Shown here: positions 1 to 6,969 of the stretch, piece by piece
Layout of the letters: each line of letters opens with the position of its first letter
Numbering within the stretch: position 1 is the stretch's first letter
Program-made: the position numbers and the translations under genes
Notes under the pieces: generated by a model
Databases searched by the model: none
The model's input: the letters and a program-made list of their open reading frames with translations, nothing else
What the model was told of the DNA's origin: nothing
Assembly: GCA_014860725.1 (NCBI GenBank)
Contig: JACZJD010000269.1
Location: 1-9,883 of the forward strand
Source of the DNA: Aquamicrobium sp.
GTDB taxonomy: Bacteria; Pseudomonadota; Alphaproteobacteria; Rhizobiales; Rhizobiaceae
DNA: 9,883 nucleotides
Direction: 5' to 3'

Positions 1-459
1 ACGCGCACCCCGCGCGCGGTCGAGGGGGTGACGACCTTCCACGGCGGCGACGGGCTGAGGGCGTTCCTGGCGGCGACGGACATTCTCGTCGTGCTCCTGC
101 CCTACACGCCGGCGACCGAGGGCATCGTCGACTACGACCTCCTGCGAGGCCTTCGCCGCGACAATGCGCTGGGCGGGGCGGTGTTCATCAACGCCGGGCG
201 CGGCAGGCTGCAAAAAGAGAAGGACATCCTGCGGGCGCTCGACGACGGCACGCTGAAGGAGGCGAGCCTCGACGTGTTCGAGGAGGAGCCGCTGCCGCGG
301 ACAAGCCCGCTATGGGCGCATCCGCGCGTGTTCGTGACGCCGCATGCGGCCGCGACCTCGGACCCCGAGCATCTGGCGCCGCTGATGCTGGAGCAGATCG
401 CGCGCTTCGAGCGCGGCGAACCGCTCGACAATCTGGTGGACAGGCAGGCGGGATATTGA
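1..459 (+). CDS. ghrA: Partial 2-hydroxyacid dehydrogenase, GhrA-like (3' half)
   Basis: C-terminal 152 residues of a D-2-hydroxyacid dehydrogenase; the frame is open from base 1, so the N-terminal half, including most of the nucleotide-binding fold, lies outside the window. The family reduces glyoxylate or hydroxypyruvate with NAD(P)H in the cytoplasm. Visible marks are the catalytic arginine in NAGRG (fragment residue 67), the glutamate before PL in DVFEEEPLP (residue 96) and the catalytic histidine in VTPHAAA (residue 115). The tail VDRQAGY resembles the VDRARGY end of E. coli GhrA, which favours GhrA over other family members. An in-frame GTG at 28 is internal, not a start. It is convergent with irr across a 19-base gap. 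The substrate is inferred from similarity only. Confidence 0.88.
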   Translation, partial: TRTPRAVEGVTTFHGGDGLRAFLAATDILVVLLPYTPATEGIVDYDLLRGLRRDNALGGAVFINAGRGRLQKEKDILRALDDGTLKEASLDVFEEEPLPRTSPLWAHPRVFVTPHAAATSDPEHLAPLMLEQIARFERGEPLDNLVDRQAGY

Positions 460-484
460 GGCTGGCCGGCGCGCCGGATCAGCC
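460..484. terminator. Hairpin in the convergent ghrA/irr gap
   Basis: The self-complementary CCGGCGCGCCGG at 466-477 is flanked by GGCTG (460-464) and CAGCC (480-484), giving a GC-rich stem that starts just after the ghrA stop and covers the irr stop. There is no T-run on either side, so intrinsic termination is uncertain. The position between convergent genes is what suggests a shared terminator. Confidence 0.3.
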
Positions 485-913
485 GTGCCGCGTCTTCTTC
501 GGCCGCAGGCGCACGATGATGTCGACGTTGACGATCTCCATCCCCTCGGGCGGCTCGGGCAGGTTGTGGACGCTGACGGGCGCCGCCTCGATGTCGACGA
601 CGCGATTCTCGCCCTCGATGAAGAAGTGGTGATGGTCCGACGTGTTGGTGTCGAAATAGGTGCGGGAGCCTTCGAGCGCGAGGATGCGCAGGAGACCGGC
701 CTCGGTGAACTGGTGGAGCGTGTTGTAGACGGTGGCGAGCGAGACGGCGACGCCGGCGGCAAGCGCCTCCTCGTGCAGCTCCTCGGCGGAAAGGTGGCGG
801 TCGCCCTTGGCGAACAGCAGCTCGGCCAGCGCGATTCGCTGCCGCGTCGGACGCAGGCCTGCCTCGCGCACGCGAATTTCCAGCTCGTCGTCCTGCCTGC
901 GCTCGGTTTCCAT
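479..913 (-). CDS. irr: Iron response regulator Irr (Fur family)
   Basis: 144-residue Fur-superfamily repressor/activator. In Rhizobiales, Irr senses heme as a proxy for iron and controls heme synthesis, iron uptake and iron storage genes. Sequence marks are the winged-helix segment [15 protein letters not shown], the DNA-contact stretch [13 protein letters not shown], and the histidine cluster SDHHHFF typical of Irr. The C-terminal CxxC zinc pairs of many Fur proteins are absent, as in Irr. There is no Cys-Pro heme regulatory motif near the N-terminus (present in Bradyrhizobium Irr), so heme would act through the histidine region. The start is ATG at 913; a TTG directly upstream (916) would add one residue. 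An AAGGGA at 933-928 is a rather distant ribosome site. The gene is divergent from fabA and convergent with ghrA. Confidence 0.92.
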   Translation of the reverse strand: METERRQDDELEIRVREAGLRPTRQRIALAELLFAKGDRHLSAEELHEEALAAGVAVSLATVYNTLHQFTEAGLLRILALEGSRTYFDTNTSDHHHFFIEGENRVVDIEAAPVSVHNLPEPPEGMEIVNVDIIVRLRPKKTRHG

Positions 914-1007
914 CAAGTCGCCGCGTTTCCCTTGCCGTTCTGCCGGATCGTTTGCCGGTCCGTTTCCCGGTGCCCGCGCGCGAAGTGGCCACGTCGCACC
1001 TTTTCAA

Positions 1008-1036
1008 CATATATTCTCTAGCAGATATGCGATCAA
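1008..1036 (-). promoter_or_regulatory. Candidate sigma-70 promoter of irr
   Basis: Reading leftward, TTGATC (1036-1031) and TATATG (1013-1008) are separated by exactly 17 bases; each matches four of six consensus positions. This is the most AT-rich patch in the spacer. The implied leader is about 90 bases. CATAT and ATATG arms within it form a weak dyad that could be an operator, but I see no clean Irr or RirA box. Confidence 0.4.
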
Positions 1037-1083
1037 TAGCGCCACAATGCGCCGGACGGACGCATGCAATATGCGCGTGTGCT

Positions 1084-1099
1084 GTTTCCAGGCGGAAAC
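1084..1099. repeat. Dyad GTTTCC-aggc-GGAAAC upstream of fabA
   Basis: Perfect six-base inverted repeat with a four-base centre, about 87 bases before the fabA start. Its right half belongs to an 11-base motif, GGCGGAAACGG (1091-1101), that recurs in two other intergenic regions. It may be an operator for the fab operon; the regulator is unknown. Confidence 0.4.
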
Positions 1100-1185
1100 G
1101 GTCTGTGATAGGGGATGCGGCAATACGCGGCCGCAGCGGTCGCAATCGACCGAGACGCAGGACGCGGGAGGGGAACGGGAAAGAC

Positions 1186-1701
1186 ATGTCCGAGAGGAAA
1201 TCGAGCTACGACTACGAGGATCTGCTGGCCTGCGCGCGCGGCGAGCTGTTCGGCCCCGGCAATGCGCAGCTTCCGGCGCCGCCGATGCTGATGTTCGACC
1301 GCATCACCGCGATCAGCGAGACCGGCGGGGAGTTCGACAAGGGCTTCATCCGCGCCGAGCTCGACATCAAGCCGGACCTGTGGTTCTTCCCCTGCCACTT
1401 CATCGGCAACCCGATCATGCCCGGCTGCCTCGGCCTCGACGCGCTGTGGCAGATGACGGGCTTCTTCCTCGGCTGGCTCGGCGAGCCGGGCAAGGGCATG
1501 GCGCTCTCGACCGGCGAGGTGAAGTTCAAGGGCATGGTGACGCCCTCGGTGAAGAAGGTCGAGTACGGCGTCGACTTCAAGCGCGTGATGCGCGGCCGCC
1601 TGGTGCTGGGCACGGCCGACGGCTGGCTCAAGGCCGACGGCGAGCAAATCTACACCGCCACCGACCTCCGGGTGGGCCTGTCCAAGCAGAACGCAGCCTG
1701 A
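1186..1701 (+). CDS. fabA: 3-hydroxyacyl-ACP dehydratase/isomerase FabA
   Basis: 171-residue bifunctional beta-hydroxydecanoyl-ACP dehydratase/isomerase, the usual FabA length. It dehydrates 3-hydroxyacyl-ACP and isomerises trans-2- to cis-3-decenoyl-ACP, opening the anaerobic route to unsaturated fatty acids. The active-site block [20 protein letters not shown] holds the catalytic histidine (His71) and aspartate (Asp85), matching His70 and Asp84 of E. coli. The ATG at 1186 is preceded by purine-rich GGGAGGGGAACGGGAAA; starts further upstream in the same frame would add low-quality sequence foreign to the family. fabB begins 37 bases downstream, so the two are almost certainly cotranscribed. 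Confidence 0.97.
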   Translation: MSERKSSYDYEDLLACARGELFGPGNAQLPAPPMLMFDRITAISETGGEFDKGFIRAELDIKPDLWFFPCHFIGNPIMPGCLGLDALWQMTGFFLGWLGEPGKGMALSTGEVKFKGMVTPSVKKVEYGVDFKRVMRGRLVLGTADGWLKADGEQIYTATDLRVGLSKQNAA

Positions 1702-1738
1702 ACCGGCAACGCACGGCAAGAAACGCGAGGGAGCGCAT

Positions 1739-2959
1739 ATGAGACGGGTAGTCGTCACGGGTCTGGGCATCGTCTCCTCGATCGGCAACGACGCCGGCGA
1801 GGTGCAGGCATCGCTCTATGAGGCGAAGTCGGGCATCACCTTCTCGCCGGATTTCGCCGAGCACGGCTTCCGCTGCCAGGTGTGGGGCGCGCCGACGCTC
1901 GACCCCGCCGAGCTGGTCGACCGGCGGGCCATGCGCTTCCTGCACAAGGGCGGCGCGTGGAACCACGTCGCCATGCAACAGGCGATCGCCTCGGCCGGCC
2001 TCGAGGAAGGCGACATCACCAACGAGCGCACCGGCATCATCATGGGCTCGGGCGGCCCTTCGACGCGCACCATCGTGGAAGCGGCCGAGATCACCGAGAA
2101 GAACAACAGCCCCAAGCGCATCGGCCCGTTCGCGGTGCCGAAGGCGATGTCGTCCACGGCCTCGGCGACGCTCGCCACCTGGTTCAAGATTCACGGCGTC
2201 AACTACTCGATCTCCTCGGCCTGCTCGACCTCGGCGCACTGCATCGGCAACGCCTACGAGCTGATCCAGTGGGGCAAGCAGGACATCATCTTCGCCGGCG
2301 GCCACGAGGACCTCGACTGGACCATGTCGAACCTGTTCGACGCCATGGGCGCGATGTCCTCGAAGTTCAACGACCGGCCGGCCGTGGCCTCGCGCGCCTA
2401 CGACGTCGACCGCGACGGCTTCGTCATCGCCGGCGGCGCCGGCGTGCTGGTGCTGGAGGAGCTGGAGCACGCCAAGGCGCGCGGCGCGAAGATCTATGCC
2501 GAGATCGTCGGCTACGGCGCGACCTCGGACGGCTACGACATGGTGGCGCCCTCTGGCGAAGGCGCGGTGCGCTGCATGCGGCAGGCGCTCGCCGGCGTGC
2601 AGGGCGACGTCGACTACATCAACACCCACGGCACCTCGACGCCGGTCGGCGACCAGAAGGAGATGGCGGCGATCCGCGAGGTGTTCGGCGACAAGCTGCC
2701 CAACATCTCCTCGACCAAGTCGCTGACCGGCCATTCGCTCGGCGCAGCCGGCGTGCAGGAATCGATCTACTCGATCCTGATGATGGAGGGCGGCTTCATC
2801 GGCGAGAGCGCCCATATCGAGACCCTCGATCCCGAATTCGAGGGCATGCCCGTCGTGCGCGAGCGCATCGACGGCGCCAGGATCGACACGGTGCTCTCCA
2901 ACTCCTTCGGCTTCGGCGGCACCAACGCGACGCTGGTGTTCCAGCGCTATCAGGGCTGA
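1739..2959 (+). CDS. fabB: 3-ketoacyl-ACP synthase I FabB
   Basis: 406-residue condensing enzyme of the thiolase fold. It elongates acyl-ACP with malonyl-ACP and, as the partner of FabA, extends the cis-3-decenoyl intermediate so that unsaturated chains are made. The catalytic Cys162 lies in [12 protein letters not shown], His297 in [11 protein letters not shown], and Lys327/His332 in [14 protein letters not shown]: the Cys-His-His set in the same spacing as E. coli FabB (163/298/333). The glycine-rich [12 protein letters not shown] closes the domain. GAGGGAG (1727-1733) sits five bases before the ATG. It is the middle gene of fabA-fabB-fabI; 15 bases separate it from fabI. The adjacency to fabA favours FabB over FabF. 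Confidence 0.97.
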   Translation: MRRVVVTGLGIVSSIGNDAGEVQASLYEAKSGITFSPDFAEHGFRCQVWGAPTLDPAELVDRRAMRFLHKGGAWNHVAMQQAIASAGLEEGDITNERTGIIMGSGGPSTRTIVEAAEITEKNNSPKRIGPFAVPKAMSSTASATLATWFKIHGVNYSISSACSTSAHCIGNAYELIQWGKQDIIFAGGHEDLDWTMSNLFDAMGAMSSKFNDRPAVASRAYDVDRDGFVIAGGAGVLVLEELEHAKARGAKIYAEIVGYGATSDGYDMVAPSGEGAVRCMRQALAGVQGDVDYINTHGTSTPVGDQKEMAAIREVFGDKLPNISSTKSLTGHSLGAAGVQESIYSILMMEGGFIGESAHIETLDPEFEGMPVVRERIDGARIDTVLSNSFGFGGTNATLVFQRYQG

Positions 2960-2974
2960 GCGGGAGAACGCCGG

Positions 2975-3781
2975 ATGAGCGGGCTGATGAAGGGCAAGCG
3001 CGGCCTCGTCATGGGGGTCGCCAACGATCACTCGATCGCATGGGGCATCGCGAAGCAGCTCGCCGAACAGGGAGCGGAGCTGGCCTTCACCTATCAGGGC
3101 GAGGCCTTTGGCCGGCGCGTGAAGCCGCTCGCCGACCAGGTTGGCGCGAAGCTCGTCGTGCCCTGCGACGTCGAGGACGCCGCGACGGTCGACGCCGCCT
3201 TCGAGACGCTGAAGAGCGAATGGGGCGGCATGGACTTCCTCGTCCACGCCATCGGCTTCTCCGACCGCAACGAGCTCAAGGGCCTCTACGCCGACACCAG
3301 CCGCGACAACTTCGTCCGCACCATGGTCATCTCCTGCTTCTCCTTCACCGAGGTCGCCCGCGCGGCGGCCGGGCTGATGGGCGAAGGCGGCGCGATGCTG
3401 ACGCTGACCTATGCCGGCTCGGTGCGCGTGATGCCCAACTACAACGTCATGGGGGTGGCCAAGGCGGGGCTGGAGGCGAGCGTGCGCTATCTCGCCAACG
3501 ACTACGGCCCGCGCGGCATCCGCGTGAACGGCCTGTCGGCCGGGCCGGTGCGCACGCTGGCCGGCGCCGGCATTTCCGACGCGCGGCTGATGTATTCCTT
3601 CCAGCAGCGCAACTCGCCGCTGCGGCGCACGGTGTCGGCCGACGAGGTCGGGCGCTCCGCGCTCTATCTCCTCTCCGACCTGTCCTCGGGCGTGACCGGC
3701 GAGATCCACTACGTCGATTCCGGCTACCACATCGTGTCGATGCCGACGCTGGAGGAATTAAAGCGCACCGACGAAGGCTGA
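2975..3781 (+). CDS. fabI: Enoyl-ACP reductase FabI (NADH)
   Basis: 268-residue short-chain dehydrogenase-type enoyl-ACP reductase, catalysing the last reduction of each elongation cycle. The cofactor site appears as GVANDHSIAWGIA (residues 14-26). Tyr146 (TYAG), Tyr156 (NYNVMG) and Lys163 occupy the same numbers as in E. coli FabI, the Tyr-x6-Lys signature of the family. The glycine of the HAIGF segment, where triclosan-resistance substitutions arise in E. coli, is kept, so no built-in resistance is evident. GGGAGA precedes the ATG by about seven bases. It is the third gene of the operon. Rhizobia often carry two FabI paralogues; this would be the copy linked to fabAB. No convincing terminator follows within the next 105 bases. 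Confidence 0.95.
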   Translation: MSGLMKGKRGLVMGVANDHSIAWGIAKQLAEQGAELAFTYQGEAFGRRVKPLADQVGAKLVVPCDVEDAATVDAAFETLKSEWGGMDFLVHAIGFSDRNELKGLYADTSRDNFVRTMVISCFSFTEVARAAAGLMGEGGAMLTLTYAGSVRVMPNYNVMGVAKAGLEASVRYLANDYGPRGIRVNGLSAGPVRTLAGAGISDARLMYSFQQRNSPLRRTVSADEVGRSALYLLSDLSSGVTGEIHYVDSGYHIVSMPTLEELKRTDEG

Positions 3782-3808
3782 TCGATCGCGTCCCGCGTAT
3801 CCTGCGTT

Positions 3809-3868
3809 GCCGATAATTGTACGCATCGGCGGAAACGGTTCTTAAGAACTGTCGGATATTGCAGTATC
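3809..3868. promoter_or_regulatory. Three dyads upstream of the GGDEF-EAL gene
   Basis: The 105-base gap between fabI and the next gene holds GCCGAT/ATCGGC (3809-3814 and 3825-3830), the perfect 12-base palindrome GTTCTTAAGAAC (3838-3849) and the near-perfect GATATTGCAGTATC (3855-3868). A hairpin ending fabI transcription plus one or two operators is a reasonable reading. No strong -35/-10 pair is seen, so the promoter is not placed. Confidence 0.4.
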
Positions 3869-3886
3869 GGGGCAAGGGACGCGGAT

Positions 3887-5425
3887 ATGGACCGTAAAGG
3901 CAGCACACCGGCGCGCAGCAGGGCCTTCCGGCTGATGACGATCGCCGCCTCGGGGCTCGGCAGCTTCGTCCTGTGCCTGTGGGCGCTGCGGGCGGGCTTC
4001 GGCAGCGACATCGCCGGGCTGCCCGCCGACGTCGCCGGCGGCATGATCGCCGGGCTGTGCGCCCTCGCCGCGTCCGTCGCGACGATCTCCTTCTTCGCCG
4101 GCGTCGACGAATCGGCCTCCTACGTCTATCGCGAGACCCAGATCGACAAGCTGACCGGCCTGCTCGGGCGCGCCGCGATGATCGGCAAGATCGCGGAAGC
4201 GGCCTCGGCCACCATCCGCACCGGCAAGCCCGCCTTCCTGCTCGACATCGACATCGACCGCTTCAAGCAGATCAACGACTCCATCGGCTACGACCAGGGC
4301 GACCAGCTCGTGCGCGCCTTCGCCGAGCGGATGAAGGAGGTCCTGCCGCCTGGCGTCGAGATGGGCCGCATCGCGGCCGGCAAGTTCGCGGTGCTGATCC
4401 CCGACATGGTGCAGCTCGGCCCGGTGGACGAGCTGGTCGAGGACATGATCGGCAAGCTGATGCAGCCCTACCAGCTCCCCTCGCACCTGCAGTCCGTCAA
4501 CATGGCGGTGGGCATCGTGGCGATGCCGAAGGACGGGGTCGATCCCATCATGCTCCTGCGCCGCTCCAACCTCGCGCTCCAGCACGCCAAGGCCGGCGGC
4601 ATGGGCAACTGGGCGGTGTTCCACGAGCAAATGGGCCGGGTCGCCGAATACCGGCAATGGATCGAATCCGAGCTGCACGGCGCCTTCCAGCGCGGCGACT
4701 TCGAGCTGCACTACCAGCCGCAGCTCGACCTCGCCTCCGGCCGCACCGTCGGCTACGAGGCGCTGATGCGCTGGCGCCATCCCGAGCGCGGCATGATCCC
4801 GCCCGGGGAGTTCGTGCCCGTGGCCGAGGAGACCGGCATGATCGGCCCGATCGGCGAATGGGTGCTGCGCAAGGCCTGCGAGGACGCCCGCTTCCTGCCG
4901 CAGGACTGTTTCGTCGCGGTCAACATCTCGCCGGTCCAGTTCATGACGCGGGATTTCCTGGCGCTGGTGCGCGACGTCCTCGCCACCACCGGCATCGACC
5001 CGAAGCGGCTCGAGCTGGAGGTGACGGAAACGGCGATGATGCAGGACCGCGAGCACGCCGCCGCCATCCTCGACGAGCTGTCGCGCATGGGCATCTCGGT
5101 CGCCGTCGACGATTTCGGCACCGGCTACTCCAACCTCTCCTATCTGGTCGATTTCCCGTTCAAGAAGCTGAAGATCGAGCAGTCCTTCGTCCGCCGGCTG
5201 GAGACCGACGCCAATTCCGGTGCGGTGGTGTCGACCATCGTCGGCCTGTCGCGGGCGCTTGGCGTCCACACCATCGCCGAGGGCGTCGAGACCGAGAACC
5301 AGGCGACGCTGCTCAAGGCCGCCGGCTGCCAGGTCGCGCAGGGCTACCTGTTCGGCAAGCCCGGACCGCTGGACACGAGCGGCGAGACCGAGGAGCCCGA
5401 GCGGGTCGCCGCCGGCGCCCGCTGA
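3887..5425 (+). CDS. Membrane-anchored GGDEF-EAL protein, probable c-di-GMP phosphodiesterase
   Basis: 512 residues. Two hydrophobic segments (about 16-36 and 49-72) anchor it in the inner membrane with almost no periplasmic sensor. The GGDEF domain (about 82-250) has AAGKF at 163-167 in place of GG(D/E)EF, so cyclase activity should be lost. The EAL domain (about 255-495) keeps Glu291 (YEALMRW), Asn346 (NISPVQF), Glu378 (LEVTE), Asp408/409 (DDFGTGYS), Lys429, Glu465 (AEGVE) and Gln485 (AQGY), the metal and catalytic set. The usual KID is KIE here (Glu431), a conservative change of uncertain effect. It most likely hydrolyses c-di-GMP, with the degenerate GGDEF as a possible GTP-binding regulatory domain. 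An AAGGGA precedes the ATG. It lies 105 bases after fabI and is convergent with the sugar dehydrogenase gene. Confidence 0.9.
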   Translation: MDRKGSTPARSRAFRLMTIAASGLGSFVLCLWALRAGFGSDIAGLPADVAGGMIAGLCALAASVATISFFAGVDESASYVYRETQIDKLTGLLGRAAMIGKIAEAASATIRTGKPAFLLDIDIDRFKQINDSIGYDQGDQLVRAFAERMKEVLPPGVEMGRIAAGKFAVLIPDMVQLGPVDELVEDMIGKLMQPYQLPSHLQSVNMAVGIVAMPKDGVDPIMLLRRSNLALQHAKAGGMGNWAVFHEQMGRVAEYRQWIESELHGAFQRGDFELHYQPQLDLASGRTVGYEALMRWRHPERGMIPPGEFVPVAEETGMIGPIGEWVLRKACEDARFLPQDCFVAVNISPVQFMTRDFLALVRDVLATTGIDPKRLELEVTETAMMQDREHAAAILDELSRMGISVAVDDFGTGYSNLSYLVDFPFKKLKIEQSFVRRLETDANSGAVVSTIVGLSRALGVHTIAEGVETENQATLLKAAGCQVAQGYLFGKPGPLDTSGETEEPERVAAGAR

Positions 5426-5430
5426 GACGG

Positions 5431-5454
5431 GCGGCCGGTCGCCGGCCCGGCCGC
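5431..5454. terminator. Hairpin between convergent genes
   Basis: GCGGCCGG (5431-5438) and CCGGCCGC (5447-5454) form an eight-base perfect GC stem with an eight-base loop, inside the 43-base gap between the two convergent stop codons. It could serve both genes. There is no T-run, so its efficiency as an intrinsic terminator is doubtful. Confidence 0.45.
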
Positions 5455-5468
5455 TGCAATCACTCGCA

Positions 5469-6623
5469 TCACTCCCCGGGCGCGATGCGCAGGATCTGCC
5501 CGTCGGATTCGTCGGTCGCGACGTAGAGCGCGCCGTCCGGGCCCTGCGCGACGTCGCGGATGCGCAGGCCCAGCGATTCGAGCAGCCGCTCCTCGTGGAC
5601 GACCCGCTCGCCGTCGAGCTCCAGCCGCACCAGCGCCGTCGAGGCGAGGCCGCCGACGAACAGGTTGCCCTGCCAAGCGGGGAAGGCGTCGCCGGAATAG
5701 AACAGCATGCCCGACGGCGCGATCACCGGCGTCCAGCTGTAGATGGAGTCGACCATGCCTTCGGCCGTGGTCAGCCCGTCGCCGACGGTGAGGCCGGAAT
5801 ATTCGACCCCCAGCGTGACGATCGGCCAGCCGTAATTGGCCCCCGGCGCGATGACGTTCAGCTCGTCGCCGCCGCGCGGGCCGTGCTCGATCTCCCACAG
5901 GACGCCGGTCTCGGGATGGAGCGCGGCCGCCTGCACGTTGCGCACGCCATAGGCCCAGATTTCCGGCAGGGCGCCGTCCCGGCCGACGAAGGGGTTATCC
6001 TCCGGCACGCCGCCGTCCGGCCGGATGCGCACGATCTTGCCGATATGCGTGCCAAGGTTCTGCGCCTCGCCGCGGTAGCGCGAGGACTGGCGGTCGCCGA
6101 GCGTGACGAACAGGTTGCCGTCGCGGTCGAAGACCAGGCGCGAGCCGAAATGGCCGGTGCTGTCGACCTTGGGCTGCTGGCGGAAGATCACCTCGACATC
6201 GCCGAGCCCCGCATTGCCGGCATCGAGCGTGCCGCGCGCGACCGCGGTGCCGTTGCCGCCGTCGCCGGCCTCGGAGAAGGAGAGATAGACGAGGCGGTTC
6301 GAGGCGAAGTCGGGATCGAGCGCGACGTCGAGCAGGCCGCCCTGGCCGCGCGCATCGACCTGCGGCACGCCGGCGAGCGGCTCCGACACCTCGCCCGCCG
6401 CCGAGACGTGGCGCAGGCTGCCCGCCCGCTCGGTGACCAGCATGCCGCCGTCGGGAAGGAATGCGATCGCCCAGGGATGGGAAAGGCCGTCGGCCACGGT
6501 GGTGACGTGGATCGCGCCGGCGTCGGCGGTGTCGAAGGTCTCGTCCACCGCGCCCGCGGCGCAACCCGCCCCCATCAGCAGCATGGGAACCGTCGCGCCG
6601 AAAAGAATTGCCTGTCGAAACAT
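5469..6623 (-). CDS. PQQ-dependent sugar dehydrogenase (soluble glucose/aldose dehydrogenase family)
   Basis: 384-residue exported beta-propeller protein of the soluble glucose dehydrogenase / YliI family, which oxidises aldose sugars with PQQ and passes electrons to the respiratory chain. A hydrophobic signal (residues 5-19) ends MGAGCAAGA; the cysteine could make it a lipoprotein, but the position -3 residue is Gly, so ordinary signal peptidase cleavage is equally possible. Family marks are DGLSHPWAIAFLPDG, RGQGGLLDVALDPDF, the base His158 in TGHFGSRLVFDRDGNLFVTLGD, Arg228 in YGVRN, and WEIEHGPRGGDELN (243-256). AGGAAGG precedes the ATG by eight bases. No PQQ biosynthesis genes are in view. 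The substrate is not deducible. Convergent with the GGDEF-EAL gene. Confidence 0.88.
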   Translation of the reverse strand: MFRQAILFGATVPMLLMGAGCAAGAVDETFDTADAGAIHVTTVADGLSHPWAIAFLPDGGMLVTERAGSLRHVSAAGEVSEPLAGVPQVDARGQGGLLDVALDPDFASNRLVYLSFSEAGDGGNGTAVARGTLDAGNAGLGDVEVIFRQQPKVDSTGHFGSRLVFDRDGNLFVTLGDRQSSRYRGEAQNLGTHIGKIVRIRPDGGVPEDNPFVGRDGALPEIWAYGVRNVQAAALHPETGVLWEIEHGPRGGDELNVIAPGANYGWPIVTLGVEYSGLTVGDGLTTAEGMVDSIYSWTPVIAPSGMLFYSGDAFPAWQGNLFVGGLASTALVRLELDGERVVHEERLLESLGLRIRDVAQGPDGALYVATDESDGQILRIAPGE

Positions 6624-6641
6624 TCGTCGAACCTTCCTGTC

Positions 6642-6670
6642 TTGACATCCGGATAAACCGGTGATCTAAG
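6642..6670 (+). promoter_or_regulatory. Candidate rightward promoter TTGACA-N17-TCTAAG
   Basis: A perfect -35 (TTGACA, 6642-6647, preceded by C as in rhizobial promoters) is 17 bases from a four-of-six -10 (TCTAAG, 6665-6670). Transcription would start near 6677 and run about 290 bases through the inverted repeats before the cyclase start. It lies inside the leader of the oppositely oriented dehydrogenase gene. Confidence 0.35.
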
Positions 6671-6817
6671 GCATCCTGCACTGAAACGTTGCATGCTCGC
6701 GAATTCGTGATGGCAGGAGAGAAGGTTGCTCGCCTGCCGTTCCTTGGCGGGTGCGACGCAGTGCCGGTTCGCATTTGTCTACAACCTTACCGTCAAGGCG
6801 TGCAGGGGGACGTTTCA

Positions 6818-6833
6818 GTTAACCTGCGTTTAA
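6818..6833 (-). promoter_or_regulatory. CtrA-type binding box TTAA-N7-TTAAC
   Basis: On the minus strand the sequence reads TTAA ACGCAGG TTAAC, an exact match to the consensus of the alphaproteobacterial cell-cycle regulator CtrA. A third TTAAC half-site (6844-6848) lies ten bases further right on the plus strand, within a strong inverted repeat. The box is 136 bases before the cyclase start and 194 before the dehydrogenase start, so either gene could be the target. Confidence 0.5.
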
Positions 6834-6969
6834 TGACGCAGGGTTAACTTGACGGAATCGCACGGCAGCTCAGGCGCAGCCGTGCGAAAGGTGTGCGCGA
6901 TTTCATTCCCGGCTCCGCGGTCGCGGGGCGGGGTTTCGGTGCAAAGCCTTGCGCAATGGGGGTGGCGGC

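Larger units (their letters stand above)
6624..6969. other. 346-base gene-free region rich in inverted repeats
   Basis: Divergent spacer between the sugar dehydrogenase and diguanylate cyclase genes. It holds four inverted repeats: ACTGAAACGT (6680-6689) with ACGTTTCAGT (6810-6819); CCGTCAAG (6790-6797) with CTTGACGG (6848-6855); AGTTAACCTGCGT (6817-6829) with a one-base-bulged copy of its complement (6836-6849); and TCGCACGGC (6858-6866) with GCCGTGCGA (6879-6887). Several arms overlap, so they cannot all pair at once. It also contains a CtrA-type box and a rightward promoter-like pair. A regulatory region, a structured leader or a small RNA gene are all possible; no coding frame here has a credible ribosome site. 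Confidence 0.6.

Noticed and set aside
952..1185. N-terminal extension of FabA
   Set aside because: The extension is Arg-rich, foreign to FabA, and the ATG at 1186 has a good ribosome site and gives the family's normal length.
1628..3730. 700-codon open frame on the minus strand across fabA-fabB-fabI
   Set aside because: It is antisense to three certain genes, with the His/Arg/Ala/Gly-rich composition typical of a shadow frame in GC-rich DNA, and resembles no family.
1882..3816. 644-codon plus-strand open frame overlapping fabB and fabI
   Set aside because: Arg-rich shadow of the real genes in a different frame; no ribosome site or recognisable domain.
6710..6847. Possible 45-residue protein in the intergenic region (MAGEKVARLPFLGG...)
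   Set aside because: No ribosome binding site before the ATG, and it runs through the inverted repeats and CtrA box; more likely non-coding.
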